Origin: Oopsacas minuta
Lineage: Eukaryota; Porifera; Hexactinellida; Lyssacinosida; Leucopsacidae
Reading direction: 5' to 3'
Length of the DNA: 57,827 nt
Assembly: GCA_024704765.1 (NCBI GenBank)
Contig: JAKMXF010000010.1
Location: 1-57,827, forward strand
Under the pieces are notes generated by a model. It was given only the letters and a program-made list of their open reading frames with translations. It did not search any database and was not told the DNA's origin. Positions within the stretch are counted from its first letter, which is position 1, and each line of letters starts with the position of its first letter. The position numbers and the translations under genes were made by a program. Shown piece by piece: positions 1-10,250 of the stretch.

Positions 1-84
1 AGCTTAGATATAGCGGGAGGTGTCTGTATATAGGAATTGCTTTAGCAAATAATCTTAGAATTCAAATAGCAAAAGAATACTCAC

Positions 85-1028
85 ATTTCTAACTCGTTTT
101 GCATTGTCACTTGTTCCAATCCATTCCCTGGCTATATGATCACTGAATGTAATTGGAGAGTCTACGCTTCTTTGATGCAAATGAGTTTGTCTAATAGGAA
201 TAGGAGTAGTGTTGTCTTGATACCGATCAGTAACAAAATCGCCCTCATTTTTAGATATATAATAGCAAGCAGTATTTGTAACATCAACATCTACATCCAA
301 ATTGTGTTCGGGGAGAGTTACAAAACTGTCAGAGTTTTGAAGAGGGGTCTGTTCAGGTGTCTATAGGCAAAATTAAATAAATCGACCCTTGCTAGCGTAG
401 CAACTAGATGTGAAATAGGAATTTGAAAATAGCTACATACGTACTTAATACAATTAACTTGAGTGAATAACTTATTAATTAATGACGAATTCAATGATTA
501 GCTACAGCAAGCCTTATTATTAATAAATAAATATTTATTAGTTTAGAACAATCTGAAACTAACATAGCATTCTCGCCTTTATATATATGGCCTAACTCTA
601 ATGATACACATGGAGTAGCGAATTATGTTGAGGGTCCGTAACCGTTCTATTATTGTATAAAGATATTACATATTCAGTCTGTGATGCTTCTCTTGTATAT
701 TTTTTTGAAGCCGATGTGATCTTGGAGATAACTGGATCATGAGAACGAGAGCATAACATGTAATCTGTTTCTTTAGGCTCACGTTGGTTACCATCAGGTG
801 ATCCTAAAACACAATTAAACCAATATTCCAAAAAGTATAATTAATAGTATGGAATTACCTGAGCGAGATCCATAATTACCTCGAGCTCCTTGACAGCTAA
901 GTAGAAGATAAAACGAATGTTAAACACAGAACAGAGATCGTTAAATATTGTAAAAAGATAAATTATAGAAAGGGAATAATATGAAAAAAAAAATATTCAA
1001 CAACTAACCGCTCTATATCTTTTGTTAC
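85..1028 (-). CDS. C-terminal exons of the TRAF-like gene, or of an adjacent gene, running off the window
   Basis: Four exons chain in phase on the minus strand: 1009-1028 (20 nt, VTKDIE), 859-896 (38 nt, CQGARGNYGSRS), 610-803 (GSPDGNQREPKETDYMLC...) and 85-360 (TPEQTPLQNSDSF... ending NAKRVRN before donor GTGAGT). The first three have clean AG acceptors and GT donors, and the codons split across junctions read through without stops. The donor at 609 (GTGTAT) is weak; if it is not used, the frame stops at 598-600. The product is hydrophilic, Ser/Thr/Asp-rich and has several tyrosines (TEYVISL, CYYISKNEG). I recognise no domain. Phase compatibility with the MATH exon makes a C-terminal extension of the TRAF-like protein plausible, but this is inference. 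Confidence 0.5.
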
Positions 1029-1100
1029 CTGTGGAAAATACGAATATATAATTATTGCAATTATAAAAGGATAAATTTCACAGTGATATACTAGTTACTT

Positions 1101-2901
1101 GATTAGTGTATTCATAATTATTATTACTGTTAATGTGATTGAGTAGAATTAACGTATATTTGTATTTGATAGGCCAGTGTAGTTTATCATCATAACCTCC
1201 TTTCATAATATAAATGGAAACACCTACTATATCTGCATTCCAACTATTCCATAGAACATTTCCCTGACACTTGTATAAACCTACATAGAATGGATCACTG
1301 AAAGTATTCTCTTTGTTTTCAATCTTCTGTTTAACACCTGTAATAATCCGTTCCAATTGTCCTGGAGATAGAGGTGTATAAGAATAGAGTACTTCCAGTA
1401 GCGTAACGACGGGGTGGCAATGGGGGCACGTGCCCCCAGCGGCATTTTGACATATTGGTCCACACAAATATGATAAATCTCATGTGATCCCATGATAATT
1501 TATATCCGTTCTAACCAGGGTTGTCTCTTTAAAGTTTAAACCCACCCCTCTAGATTAAACCATTGTTTAAACCGGTTAGAGGACTTACTGAGGCAACTAA
1601 CTTCACCTATGTGATCGATAAGTTTGCGAGAATCAAAGCACGAAAGGTCAGGTTGTGAAGAAGAGCTACTAACGACCCGAAGCGTAGTATTATTGTATTT
1701 TCGGTTAAAAGTTTCAAACATATATGCGTAATCACATATTATGTAAACAATAACTAAACATGGTATCTAATGAACCAGGGCAGGGGCAAGGGAATTTTCA
1801 AATAACACCCTTCCCGGGAGTTGTTTAAGATAACTGCTCATAAAGTTACGTTTTAGGAGGCGGCGTTTAGACATCGTTACGCCACTGAGTACTTCTACAA
1901 TTGATTTCAGTTCTGAATCCTTCTCAGTAATTTGTTTTTCTAAAATCTCGATTTTGGTATTTGCTGTAGTCAGCTCTTTGGTTTTACTTTCACTTTCATT
2001 TTCCAAGATTGAAATCCTCTCAGTTGCTCTATCCAATTCTTGAGATGTTTGAATTTGTTTCTGTTTCATATCAGTCATTGACAATCTGAAGTGAATATGG
2101 ATGAATTCTCTTTCATGAAGATCCATCTCTCTCCTCTCCATCTCCTCTCTACATCCATAGACCCAATAAGGACACTCTACTTTCTGTAGAGGACACACGT
2201 CAGTTAGATGGACAGGAACATCTCTCCTCATCATTTGTCTGGTCACTTCCTCTCCTTCCCTCACACATTCATTCGGACAAGGAACTGGAAAGTGCTCACA
2301 GTCTTCCAAATGAGGATTCATCTCACAGGCCTTCACTGAATTCAGACAGAATTCACACACCAGTTCTCTTAAGGGACACGAATCTCTCTGGTGTTCTGGA
2401 ATCCGTCTCTTCTCTAGTTTCATAACTTTCCCCTTCCTCTCTCCATCTAGACAGACACAACCCAGAGGACACAGTACAGGAAAGAACTCACATTCTTCCA
2501 GGTGGTGTATTGCTGTAGTCACTGTGTCACTCCATTCACACCCTCTCTTCTTTAGGGGACAACTAATCTACAAATAAATAACTCATCTGTAAATGCAAAC
2601 AAACACTTGTAAATAACAACAAATAAACTACCATTTTATCGGAGACTATTTCACGATTCATCTTTACTGGTTGCCATGCTACACCCTCAGGAATGCACAC
2701 ACCACACCTGAATTCTTCTTCATAGAGACAAGCATCTCTTAACAATCCATTACAAAAAGCACATACTAATAGTTTCAGTTCCATTTTGCTTGATAAGTTA
2801 TCTACCAACAAATCAACCCTCCAGCCTCTGTAACTACCATCCTCTGTCTTCATGTACACCAAGCCCTCTCTCCCTTCTGAGTCTGTTATCTTCTCTGCCA
2901 T
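1101..2901 (-). CDS. TRAF-like protein: degenerate RING, TRAF zinc fingers, coiled coil, MATH domain
   Basis: Proteins of this type act as cytoplasmic adaptors or E3 ligases in TNF/Toll-like signalling. Exon 1 is 2632-2901 (ATG at 2901, donor GTAGTT) and encodes a Cys-rich, degenerate RING-like segment (CAFC...CGVC). Exon 2 starts at 2567 after TTTGTAG and joins in phase 0. It carries two to three TRAF-type zinc fingers (CPLGCVC, CEFC, CPNECV, CPYW) and then a heptad-rich coiled coil (ISILENESESKTKELTTANT). A MATH domain lies at about 1101-1364 (PFYVGLYKCQG, GGYDDKLHWPIKYKYT). A donor GTAACT at 1100 would join it in phase to the exon at 1009-1028. The exon 2 to MATH junction (about 1365-1880) is unresolved: the exon 2 frame runs to a stop at 1767, and the gap holds a GC-rich palindrome near 1427-1442. 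The gene may therefore be disrupted, or exon 2 may splice from GTAACG near 1880. The family call is firm; the exact model is not. Confidence 0.7.
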
Positions 2902-3087
2902 TATACAATCTACGTATGTTTTGCTGAATAGAATTATTATATAAATAAGAGGAACTTAAGGAACTCTTAGGAACTGCCCAGCCTGAGATTATAAATCCAA
3001 GAATAATTCGACATCGTCTATATCTTTCTTTCATATATAATCAATTGATCATCTCGTTACAATGTTAAAATGTTAATAATCAGTTAG

Positions 3088-3365
3088 GCCATGTAAAATA
3101 CATTACTTATTTCTCATCCATCTTTATCTGCGAATAGGGGCGGGGGGCGGCATTTTATTTTTATTTTTTGCTTAGCGTCATTTTACTAATTTATTTAAAC
3201 TATCTCGTTAATACGAATTTCTGATAAGACAAACAATATTCGTACATAATCCGGTCTCTACAACCGTACGGTACGTTGGTGTTCGTATTAAGCTTACACT
3301 GTATATGGGAAAACTAATATTCACTTCCTCTCTATAATCTGAATTATTGTACAATTTAAATAACA
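3088..3365 (+). repeat. Dispersed repeat family B, copy 1
   Basis: This stretch recurs at 24620-24960 in the same orientation and at about 20645-20755 inverted. A small piece is at 9713-9770 inverted. Shared landmarks are a G-rich run (AATAGGGGCGGGGGG), an AT-rich tract ending GCTTAGCGTCATTTTAC, CGTACGGTACGTTGGTGTTCG and GAAGTGAATATTAGTTT in either orientation. No open frame of note lies inside it. Its ends and transposon class are not evident. Confidence 0.75.
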
Positions 3366-3466
3366 AAGGTATAACTCTGCCCAGCGATGTCCTTATTTTC
3401 CCCTTTACTTGTCTACTTAATGCAGCCAATAAAGCCCATGCATACCTTCACAGACAGAATTTCTCG

Positions 3467-3545
3467 GGCCCCGGGGTAATTACCCCGCCTACCCCCCCCC
3501 CCCCCCCCACCAGCCCCCTCTCGACGGCCCTGTCCTCGATAGGGT
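3467..3545. repeat. GC-rich low-complexity stretch with a poly-C run
   Basis: A run of about 18 C lies near 3491-3510, between GGGCCCCGGGG and GACGGCCCTG. It stands out against AT-rich surroundings. The minus-strand sequence CAGGGCCGTCGAGAGG resembles the ends of the small hAT-like elements elsewhere in the window, so this may be one end of such an element. Confidence 0.4.
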
Positions 3546-3553
3546 ATACGTAA

Positions 3554-3900
3554 TTACATTAATTCTAGAGTTAAGAAGAGAGTTTTGTATATTGTTTGAA
3601 ATTGTGTGTTTTCTAACTCCACTCCATCAACAATATTTAAGCTTAGTTTTAGTTCATTCTTTAATGATTCTAGCTGAGTTATCTGTAATTGTAGCTGTGA
3701 TAAATGAGTGTCTAATTCTATGTTATTATGTCTGAGAGTAGTTAGTTCATTTTGAACAGATTCCAGCTCTTTCTCTTTCTCGCATAACTGTAAGGAAAAG
3801 TAATAATTATATGTCATATCTACAAATATATTAGATAAGTATAATGTACCTCTTGTTGTATTCTGTCAGTCAGGAGAACTACCTCGAGAAGAAGGAGGGC
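3554..3900 (-). CDS. Coiled-coil protein, last two exons
   Basis: The final exon is 3554-3787 (acceptor CCTTACAG just upstream at 3788-3795) and ends in a stop at 3554-3556. It reads LCEKEKELESVQNELTTLRH followed by more heptads, about 77 residues, strongly coiled coil. A 62-nt intron (3788-3849, GTACAT...TTACAG) separates it from an upstream exon ending LTDRIQQE at 3850; the two join in phase 0 and continue the heptads. The start of that upstream exon is unclear (about 3900). The family cannot be named from coiled coil alone. It could be the end of the PCM1-like transcription unit just upstream at 3994-5728, but that unit has its own stop, so I treat it as separate. Confidence 0.45.
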
Positions 3901-3993
3901 TCATATTCAGAGATTCTTCGAATTTCTAAATCACAAAATATTTATAATAACAATAATAAGTTATTTAGCTATCTAGTTATATGTGAGAGGTTA

Positions 3994-5728
3994 TTAAAGG
4001 GGAAATACTTCTTGAGTAACACTAGTTTTAGCATCAGCCCCCCGTCCCAGCTTAAGAGTATCAATCTCTTTACTCAACTCATCGATACGAGTACGAGCTT
4101 GTTGTTTAACACGAGGAGGAGAGAGAGTGGGAGAGGAGGAGGGATAAATGGGAGGATGATCACTCTCAATGTACTTGTGTTCCTGACTATCTGTCAAATT
4201 CACACTCTTATCCTCAGTCACAAACTGACGGTGAGTGTTCTGTGTCCCAGAGGCGAGTGCGTCATCTCTAGCCTGATCTCTCATGTCTCGTTCAGAATTT
4301 TTTTCACCCTCACAGGCCTCACTTCCACTAGAAATTTCTAATGAGTTGGAAAGAGTGAGGAACTCCTGTGTTATTAGGTGATTGATATTTTCTAACACCT
4401 CTATCCCGCAATCACTCAGGTTCCGAGAGATGTAACTAGAAAGAATGTCATTCAAATCTCTACCTAGTGTACTCTGGACACGTAACACTATTTCCTGAGG
4501 GAACAACTGTGACACCAGCAAAAGTATACCTTGATGTATCGTTTCCAGGAGTCTAGGCTTAAAACATTCATCATTGTGTTTGTACAAAAAAGCAATGATA
4601 TAATTCTCAACTTCATGAAATCGTTTGTTCCATGGAGATACATCACCCTCACTCAGATGGGAAGTGACCTCTGAGATGTCATTCTCATCTTCACCAGAAA
4701 CAGCTATGTGTATTGCCTCAAAGTCTTCAGGTTTGCCAACTAGAGGGTGGATATAGTCTACGGCTTCAGACACCTGATAAGCTTGAGAGACACTTCGCTC
4801 ATCAACGTTCTCACTTGATCCGAACAGGTTCGTGTTCGGGCAGTGTCTGAGGGGAAAATTCTTGGTGGGAGAGTACACGGTCTCTTGTCTCCTCACCACC
4901 TGCAGTCTCTCTGACACTTGTGTAGAAGGTATGAAAGATGAAGGGGTGGGGGGAAGTTGTGGAATAGCAGAGAAGCCTTGAGCATCGAGCAGATCAGGAT
5001 TTTGAAAATCTTTAATCACACGCTTCAGAGAACTCAGACCAGATTCTCTCAGATAATCAGTATTGAGTAATTGAGCTACACGAATAAGCTCCAGCATGTA
5101 GTAGGGATATGTTTCATTCTGTGTTACCAGAGAGGCTACCTCTGAGAATATTCGTTCCCTCACTTGATCCAATACAGGAGACTCAAGATCTGGGGAAACC
5201 CTCTTCTGTGAATTGTTACGAGTAACATGAGCAGATTTCCTTCTGGGGGAAGCAGGACCAGCATTAACTTGTTGTTGTGATTGTTTTCTGTAAGAGTGTA
5301 TAGGAGTGACCTCCCGTCCAGAAAGATTATCACGAGCTGAGAGCAGGCGGTGTTGAGATGATATAATTTTATCTGAGAAAGTTAGATCAGTCTGAGTACA
5401 GCTAGTAGATACAGGCACACGAGGCTCATGTATCCACTGGCTAACCGGGTGTAAAGCAGGACCAGGACCAGGACCAGGAGTAGGTAAGCTCTGGTACATA
5501 TTAGCATGAACTGAAGAGGGATAGAAACCAGGAGTAGGTGTAGGGTAGCTGAGAAGGACAGGAGGAGCTGTTTGGTAGTGAGGAGTGACTGGAAGGGAAT
5601 AAGGAGCACTAGGGAGAGTAGTACCGCGAGGAGTAGTACAGTAGTGTATAGGAAGATAGTATGTAGGATAACAGCTACACTGTTGATATAAGGGAGTAAT
5701 GGGTACAAAGATGTGAGGCTGTTCGGCT
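3994..5728 (-). CDS. PCM1-like: PCM1-like centriolar satellite protein, C-terminal exon
   Basis: PCM1 is the scaffold of centriolar satellites in animal cells. This exon starts after acceptor TGTATTTTAG at 5728 and runs open for about 577 codons to a stop at 3994. The N-terminal third is Pro/Tyr-rich low complexity (one YQTAPP...SYPTPTP unit). The conserved part follows: VRERIFSEVASLVTQNE, then LNTDYLRESGLSSLKR, which match the PCM1 C-terminal domain (known pattern SEVA-LISQNE ... LNTDYLRQRAL). A later block, GRDLNDILSSY...LSDCGIEVLENI, matches the end of that domain. Upstream coiled-coil exons of a full-length PCM1 (about 2000 residues in vertebrates) are not visible between here and the Ig exons at 6067, so this is either a short gene or a 5'-truncated copy. 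Relatives lie at 29121-30851 and 57390-57827. Confidence 0.72.
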
Positions 5729-5759
5729 AAAATACAAATGTGTGAAAATATACACATTA

Positions 5760-6066
5760 GAAAACTTTAAAATTTGGACCACTAGAGGTCACTACAAGTA
5801 CACATGCCAAATTTGGTGTCTTAACTTAGAAAGGTGTGAACAGTAGAGCGCAAACATATACGTATATATTATATATACTCAACCATTTTAGAACTGAGCC
5901 ACTATACTATGCAATAGTATTAGTCGGCATAACAAAAATAGAATATACAATTACATACTCAGAGTGCATTATTTAGATCTCAGCAGCTTGGTATTTGTTT
6001 CGCTTAGCCAACAAAAGTAACATTGCAATACCATATAAGTAAAATTGATCATTTGGGATTCTTACT
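5760..6066. other. AT-rich spacer
   Basis: No exon, repeat end or structured element is recognisable between the PCM1-like exon and the Ig exons. If the PCM1-like gene has a promoter or a further 5' exon it should be here, but no coding stretch was seen. Confidence 0.4.
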
Positions 6067-6611
6067 GAGTACTTGAATAGATACGAGCCTTGAATAGAGA
6101 TATCTATTTGCTACAACGGAATTATCATCTATAGTTTCTACGATACACTGGTACTCTAGTGCGTCTAACTCCTGGGTGTCTCTGAAGAGTAAAGTTCCTT
6201 GGTGGGGAGATACGTAACTCACTCTGTTGCTAGTCTGATGAGGAATATACGTATATACATTTTTAGCGGGGATAAAGCATTATATTCACCTGCAAAGGAT
6301 TCCATCTACGCTAGCCTGACATACCAGATAGTTATCTTGTGCTAGTGCAAAAGAGCCAGAAGAAGGCTCATGTGTGAATCTAGTACCATCTAAATGAATA
6401 AGAATTATTCTTGATTGATATTTTGGTAAACAAATGATCGATATGTTTACCAATATACATAACTATACAAATAATAATTACTTAGTATGGTGATGTAAGT
6501 ACTTTGGTGTATTAAACCTAAAGAGTTGGAAACGATACAAGTGTAATTTCCGCTATCTTCTTTAAAGAGGGAATTCTTCACAAGAATACCCGGTGAGGAG
6601 TGGAGAAATAT
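6067..6611 (-). CDS. Immunoglobulin-domain protein, three internal exons (partial)
   Basis: Three exons splice in frame on the minus strand. Exon 6482-6611 (acceptor TTCATTCAG) ends an Ig domain with the classical F-strand motif EDSGNYTCIVSNSLG. Exon 6290-6389 contains NYLVCQASVDG. Exon about 6067-6223 contains LLFRDTQELDALEYQCIV, another B-to-F-strand Ig pattern. Split codons at both junctions resolve without stops. A further candidate exon at 6740-6812 encodes WNRDFIPLNDPITQ, a plausible C-strand, but has an in-frame TAA at 6790-6792 and a phase that does not fit the next exon. Such proteins are usually cell-surface receptors or adhesion molecules; no signal peptide or membrane segment was found. 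The upstream lesion suggests the gene may be decaying. Confidence 0.55.
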
Positions 6612-7070
6612 CTGAATGAATGAAAATTAAGTTCTTATAAAACCTATCACTGATAAGATATTTCATATTTGTAATCTCGTTGTCAGACCTACCCAAACTA
6701 ATCAATAAAATACAGCTAAACAATGAAACATCAATTTACCCTTGAGTAATAGGATCATTAAGAGGAATAAAGTCTCTGTTCCAAGAGTATTAGGGGGCGG
6801 GAACTGAGTCACCTGAGCAATTGAGTGAAAGAGGAGGATAAGTGAATATAATTACAGATGTCAAGTGTTCACAACCCAGAAATCTGGGAGAATAACCGAA
6901 ATGTAGTTGTGACGTAATCATAGTACGTATACGAAAGTTTAGTCGAGATATACACTTTTATCACTATCAACTTATAACTTTCCGCAAGTTCTAATCACCG
7001 AATTTATCGTTACAAAAGTATTTCCATACGAATATTCACAAAATTGATACAATTACGTATAGATTGCATA

Positions 7071-7343
7071 CCGTATTACCGCGAATAATCGCCGGGGCGA
7101 TTTTGAATTTCAAGCACCCTTCAGAGGGAAATTTAGATTTTTGGTAAGCACGATTATTCGATATAATCATATCTATGTTTATGCAATATAATATGTATAT
7201 TTATCCTTACAAACTGTAGATTGACCAAAATAAAGGGGAATAATGATTCACTGTATGTAGTGATATATTTTTAGGACCCTCAGGGGGGCGAATAATCGAG
7301 GGAGGGATTATTCAATGAGAGGCGATTATTCGAGGTAACACGG
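7071..7343. mobile_element. 273-bp MITE with TA target duplication
   Basis: The left end CCGTATTACCGCGAATAATC and the right end (reverse strand CCGTGTTACCTCGAATAATC) are terminal inverted repeats extending over about 23 bp with 2 mismatches. TA flanks both sides (7069-7070 and 7344-7345). It contains no reading frame. Size and TA duplication fit a Tc1/mariner-superfamily MITE. Confidence 0.75.
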
Positions 7344-7724
7344 TAATTTGATATCTAGATGGAAACCTTAGGGAAGATCGAATTACTGTCATAATATACA
7401 ACAATTTTAAGCAGAAAAATGTCCAGCCGACAGACTGGTAGTGCACCTCAGGGTCATGTATTTTTGTTTTTCAAGGGGGCAGCCCCCCTACCCCCGAGTA
7501 AATGCCACAATGCACTGGACCCGACTGATTATGGGATCCTGGATCAGATAAATATTTTTCAAATATTATAAATATAGATTTGAAAATATCAAAATTATAA
7601 TTCCCTTACTCGATTACTCCTTACTAGAAGTTGAAATGAAACCTCTAGCTGATTTTGATTAATTTGCAAAAAGCTGTGAATTGTAATTAATGTTAGATTA
7701 GAAAACATCTACAAATATATTATT

Positions 7725-7950
7725 AAATCTCGATTGCTGTGTGTTTGTTAGTCCGGTTAGTATTATAGTATTAGCGAAACAGAACTTAGTGAATGGGTAA
7801 TATGAGTAAAGTACACAACTAGGTGGATAGATTCCAAATTTCGCATTTCAAGATTCTCATATGCAAATGCACTGTTGTTATTATGAATATAAAGTAAATA
7901 AAATATCGGAAGAGACTTGCTTTCAGCGCCTATATAGAGGGAGCTAAGTG
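7725..7950 (+). repeat. Dispersed repeat family A, degraded copy
   Basis: It carries the landmarks of family A: AATCTCGATTGCTGTGTGTT near the start and ATGAATATAAAGTAAA plus GAGACTTGCTTTCAGCGCC later. Better copies are at 11531-12060, 26020-26580, 41455-41905 and 42008-42330. No coding potential. Confidence 0.5.
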
Positions 7951-8005
7951 TGCTGTGTCATATAGTGTCAGGAGGAGAAGGTGAAACTGTATGGAAGGTA
8001 GCGGA

Positions 8006-8568
8006 CAGAAATGGAACCGGTCGGGTCGGGTACCGGTCGAAGATCTCGACCGGCCGGTCATAATTTCTGAATATGGGCAGTCTGAATTTGATCTAGTTGT
8101 GCTAAAGGAGGCAGCGTTAAACGGACTTTGGCCGTAAAATTCCGTACATATTCTATATATTCAAAATTTCTTTATTAGTCTACATTTCAATATTTCTATC
8201 TTTTCTACATTTCTGTATTAAATAGGATTTATGTGTATAATCATCCATTATATACTGCCTGGCCAAAGTATTCGAACGCCAGAGCTACAATTAGCACATA
8301 GCACCAATATAAATGCCACATTAGTTATAGACAAATTATTGAAAATTATTTCATACATTTTATAATAAATATTAATTCATCAACCTTGAAGAAAAGAGAT
8401 TTTCTACTTTCTGCAATATCCACAGAATATTCAACATATTCTCGCCGTGTGCCACTTGTGTCACAAGTGGCAGGGTGTTCCAATACTTTCGGCCAGGCAG
8501 TGCATAGTCAAAGCTACCAGTCGGCCGGTCGGGTGAGGTCATGAAAAAGCTGACCGGTTCCATCTCTG
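8006..8568. mobile_element. hAT-type non-autonomous element with 8-bp target duplication
   Basis: The ends are CAGAAATGGAACCGGTC and, on the other strand, CAGAGATGGAACCGGTC. A perfect 8-bp duplication GTAGCGGA flanks it (7998-8005 and 8569-8576). This is diagnostic of hAT transposition. The interior has further ACCGG motifs and no transposase frame. A separate TA-inserting MITE at 8255-8503 is nested inside and so arrived later. Confidence 0.85.
8255..8503. mobile_element. Tc1-like MITE nested in the hAT element
   Basis: The terminal inverted repeats read CTGCCTGGCCAAAGTATT at the left and GCACTGCCTGGCCGAAAGTA on the reverse strand at the right. It is about 249 bp long and flanked by TA-like positions. 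A second, cleaner member lies at 26198-26444. An internal palindrome CACTTGTGTCACAAGTG is also present. No coding frame. Confidence 0.8.
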
Positions 8569-8587
8569 GTAGCGGAAGAATTCAGAT

Positions 8588-9172
8588 CAGTGCTGCAAAT
8601 GGGTCAGATGGGTCACTTTTTTAAGATGGGTCAGTGGGTCATGGGGCATGCGTTAATGGGTCATGACCCATCAAAATTGTATTTATATACAATGTAGGCT
8701 TAAAAGAGTTATTTGTCAATTAGAAAACCTTCTAAATAGAGTTAATAGAGGTGGTCATTATACTAAATGTTTGGAATACTACAAGTAAGAGTTTTAATCT
8801 TCTTGATTTGTGGAAGCAGAATAACTTAAGTTTCCATTATTATCAATAATTGCCATGAGACTATTGGTAATTCAGGCATCCCCATCCGAAAGCGAGAGAC
8901 ACTTTAGTGCCTTTGATGCTCGGCATATCGTAACATCTCAATGGAATGCAATGTTGCCAGAAACTATCGAAGCTGTCTCTGTTGTGTTGGAAGATATAAA
9001 ACAACTTGATATAATTATTGTGTTAGACTAAATACTTACATTATACTTGTTCCTAATAATGAAATACATAATGGGTCAGAATGGGTCAGGAAATAATTAA
9101 TGGGTCATGGGTCACTACTTCGATGGGTCACATGGGCCATGGGTCACTTCATGTGACCCATTTGCAGCTCTG
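8588..9172. mobile_element. hAT element remnant with dimerisation-domain fragment and 8-bp target duplication
   Basis: The ends are CAGTGCTGCAAATGGGTCA and, on the reverse strand, CAGAGCTGCAAATGGGTCA, flanked by a perfect 8-bp duplication ATTCAGAT (8580-8587 and 9173-9180). Both ends carry arrays of the short motif ATGGGTCA/TGACCCAT, probably transposase-binding sites. The interior plus strand, about 8800-9030, encodes the C-terminal hAT dimerisation region (MRLLVIQASPSESERHFSAF, then ARHIVTSQWNAMLPETIEAV). The catalytic part is missing, so this is an internally deleted copy. Confidence 0.85.
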
Positions 9173-9279
9173 ATTCAGATGCAGTAGAGGTTTCATACAA
9201 AGCTTACTATCTTCGAGTGCTGCTCGCTGCTCTTGTCTAATCAGATTCTCTGAAGAGATACAGCACTTATGGCCGCTAC

Positions 9280-9693
9280 CAGAGCTGCAAATGGGTCACA
9301 TGAAGTGACCCATGACCCATAACCCATGTGACCCATCGAAGTAGTGACCCATGACCCATTGACCCATGGGTCATGACCCATTTATTATTTTCTTACCCAT
9401 TCTGACCCATTATGTATTTCATTATTAGGAACAAGTATAATGTAAGTATTTAGTCTAACACGATAATTAAATCAAGTTGTTCTTATATCTTTCCAACACA
9501 ACAGAGACAGCTTCGATAGTTTCTGGCAACATTGCATTCCATTGAGATGTTACGATATGCCGAGCATCAAAGGCACTAAAGTGTCTCTCGCTTTCGGATG
9601 GGGATGCCTGAATTACCAATAGTCTCATGGCAATTATTGATAATAATGGAAACCTAAGTTTATTCTGCTTCCACAAATCAAGGAGATTCTACA
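9280..9693. mobile_element. Truncated inverted copy of the same hAT element
   Basis: It starts with CAGAGCTGCAAATGGGTCA and is the reverse complement of about 8800-9172, including the motif array and the dimerisation-domain frame (minus strand, 9467-9676). Homology stops at about 9693 before the other end is reached. With its neighbour it forms a long inverted repeat with an approximately 107-bp spacer (9173-9279). Confidence 0.8.
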
Positions 9694-9712
9694 TTTCACA
9701 GCTACAAATTAG

Positions 9713-9770
9713 TAAAATTACGCTAAGCAAAAAATAAAAATAAAATGCCGTCCCTCGTCCCTATTACGCA
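9713..9770 (-). repeat. Fragment of dispersed repeat family B
   Basis: The segment GTAAAATTACGCTAAGCAAA through CCGTCCCTCGTCCCTATTA is the reverse complement of the central part of family B (compare 3130-3185). It abuts the truncated hAT copy. From here to about 10030 I see only AT-rich sequence. Confidence 0.6.
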
Positions 9771-10250
9771 GGACCACGTGAACAGTGTGTGCATACTACG
9801 AATATCTTGGACGTCTTGGAATAATACTTATTTTTCTTTCATGTACAGACTCACTGTACAGCTACTTCTGTGGTATTCAATGTAAGTGTTTATTGTAACT
9901 TGAATAAATCTATTCAGAGATTATGAAGTTCAGGGTTTCATACTTTTTCTGGGGAGGGGGTTGAAATTTGGGAGTCCAAGGGCAGCCAAAAGCGAGAGAC
10001 AGTAAGGGGGACCAGGGGGTTTAACCCCAGAAACATTTGAAACTTATTACCCCAGGCCCAACTATTGATCTCGAGCTATTCTTGCCACCCATGGAACAAT
10101 TGTTGAAACATGCATTTTTCAGCAAAATTAGTATTTTACATAAAATGGAGCAGGACACAAAGCCACAATCACAGACCACTGGCAATAACTCAACATTACG
10201 AGAAGCTACAGAACGCCAGACCACTGTACGACCCCTCCTCTCTCCCCCAG

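Noticed and set aside
3844-4341. 165-codon plus-strand frame
   Set aside because: It overlaps the PCM1-like exon antisense and has no family resemblance.
9467-9676. A stand-alone 69-codon minus-strand gene
   Set aside because: It is the dimerisation segment of a hAT transposase inside a truncated element, not a gene.
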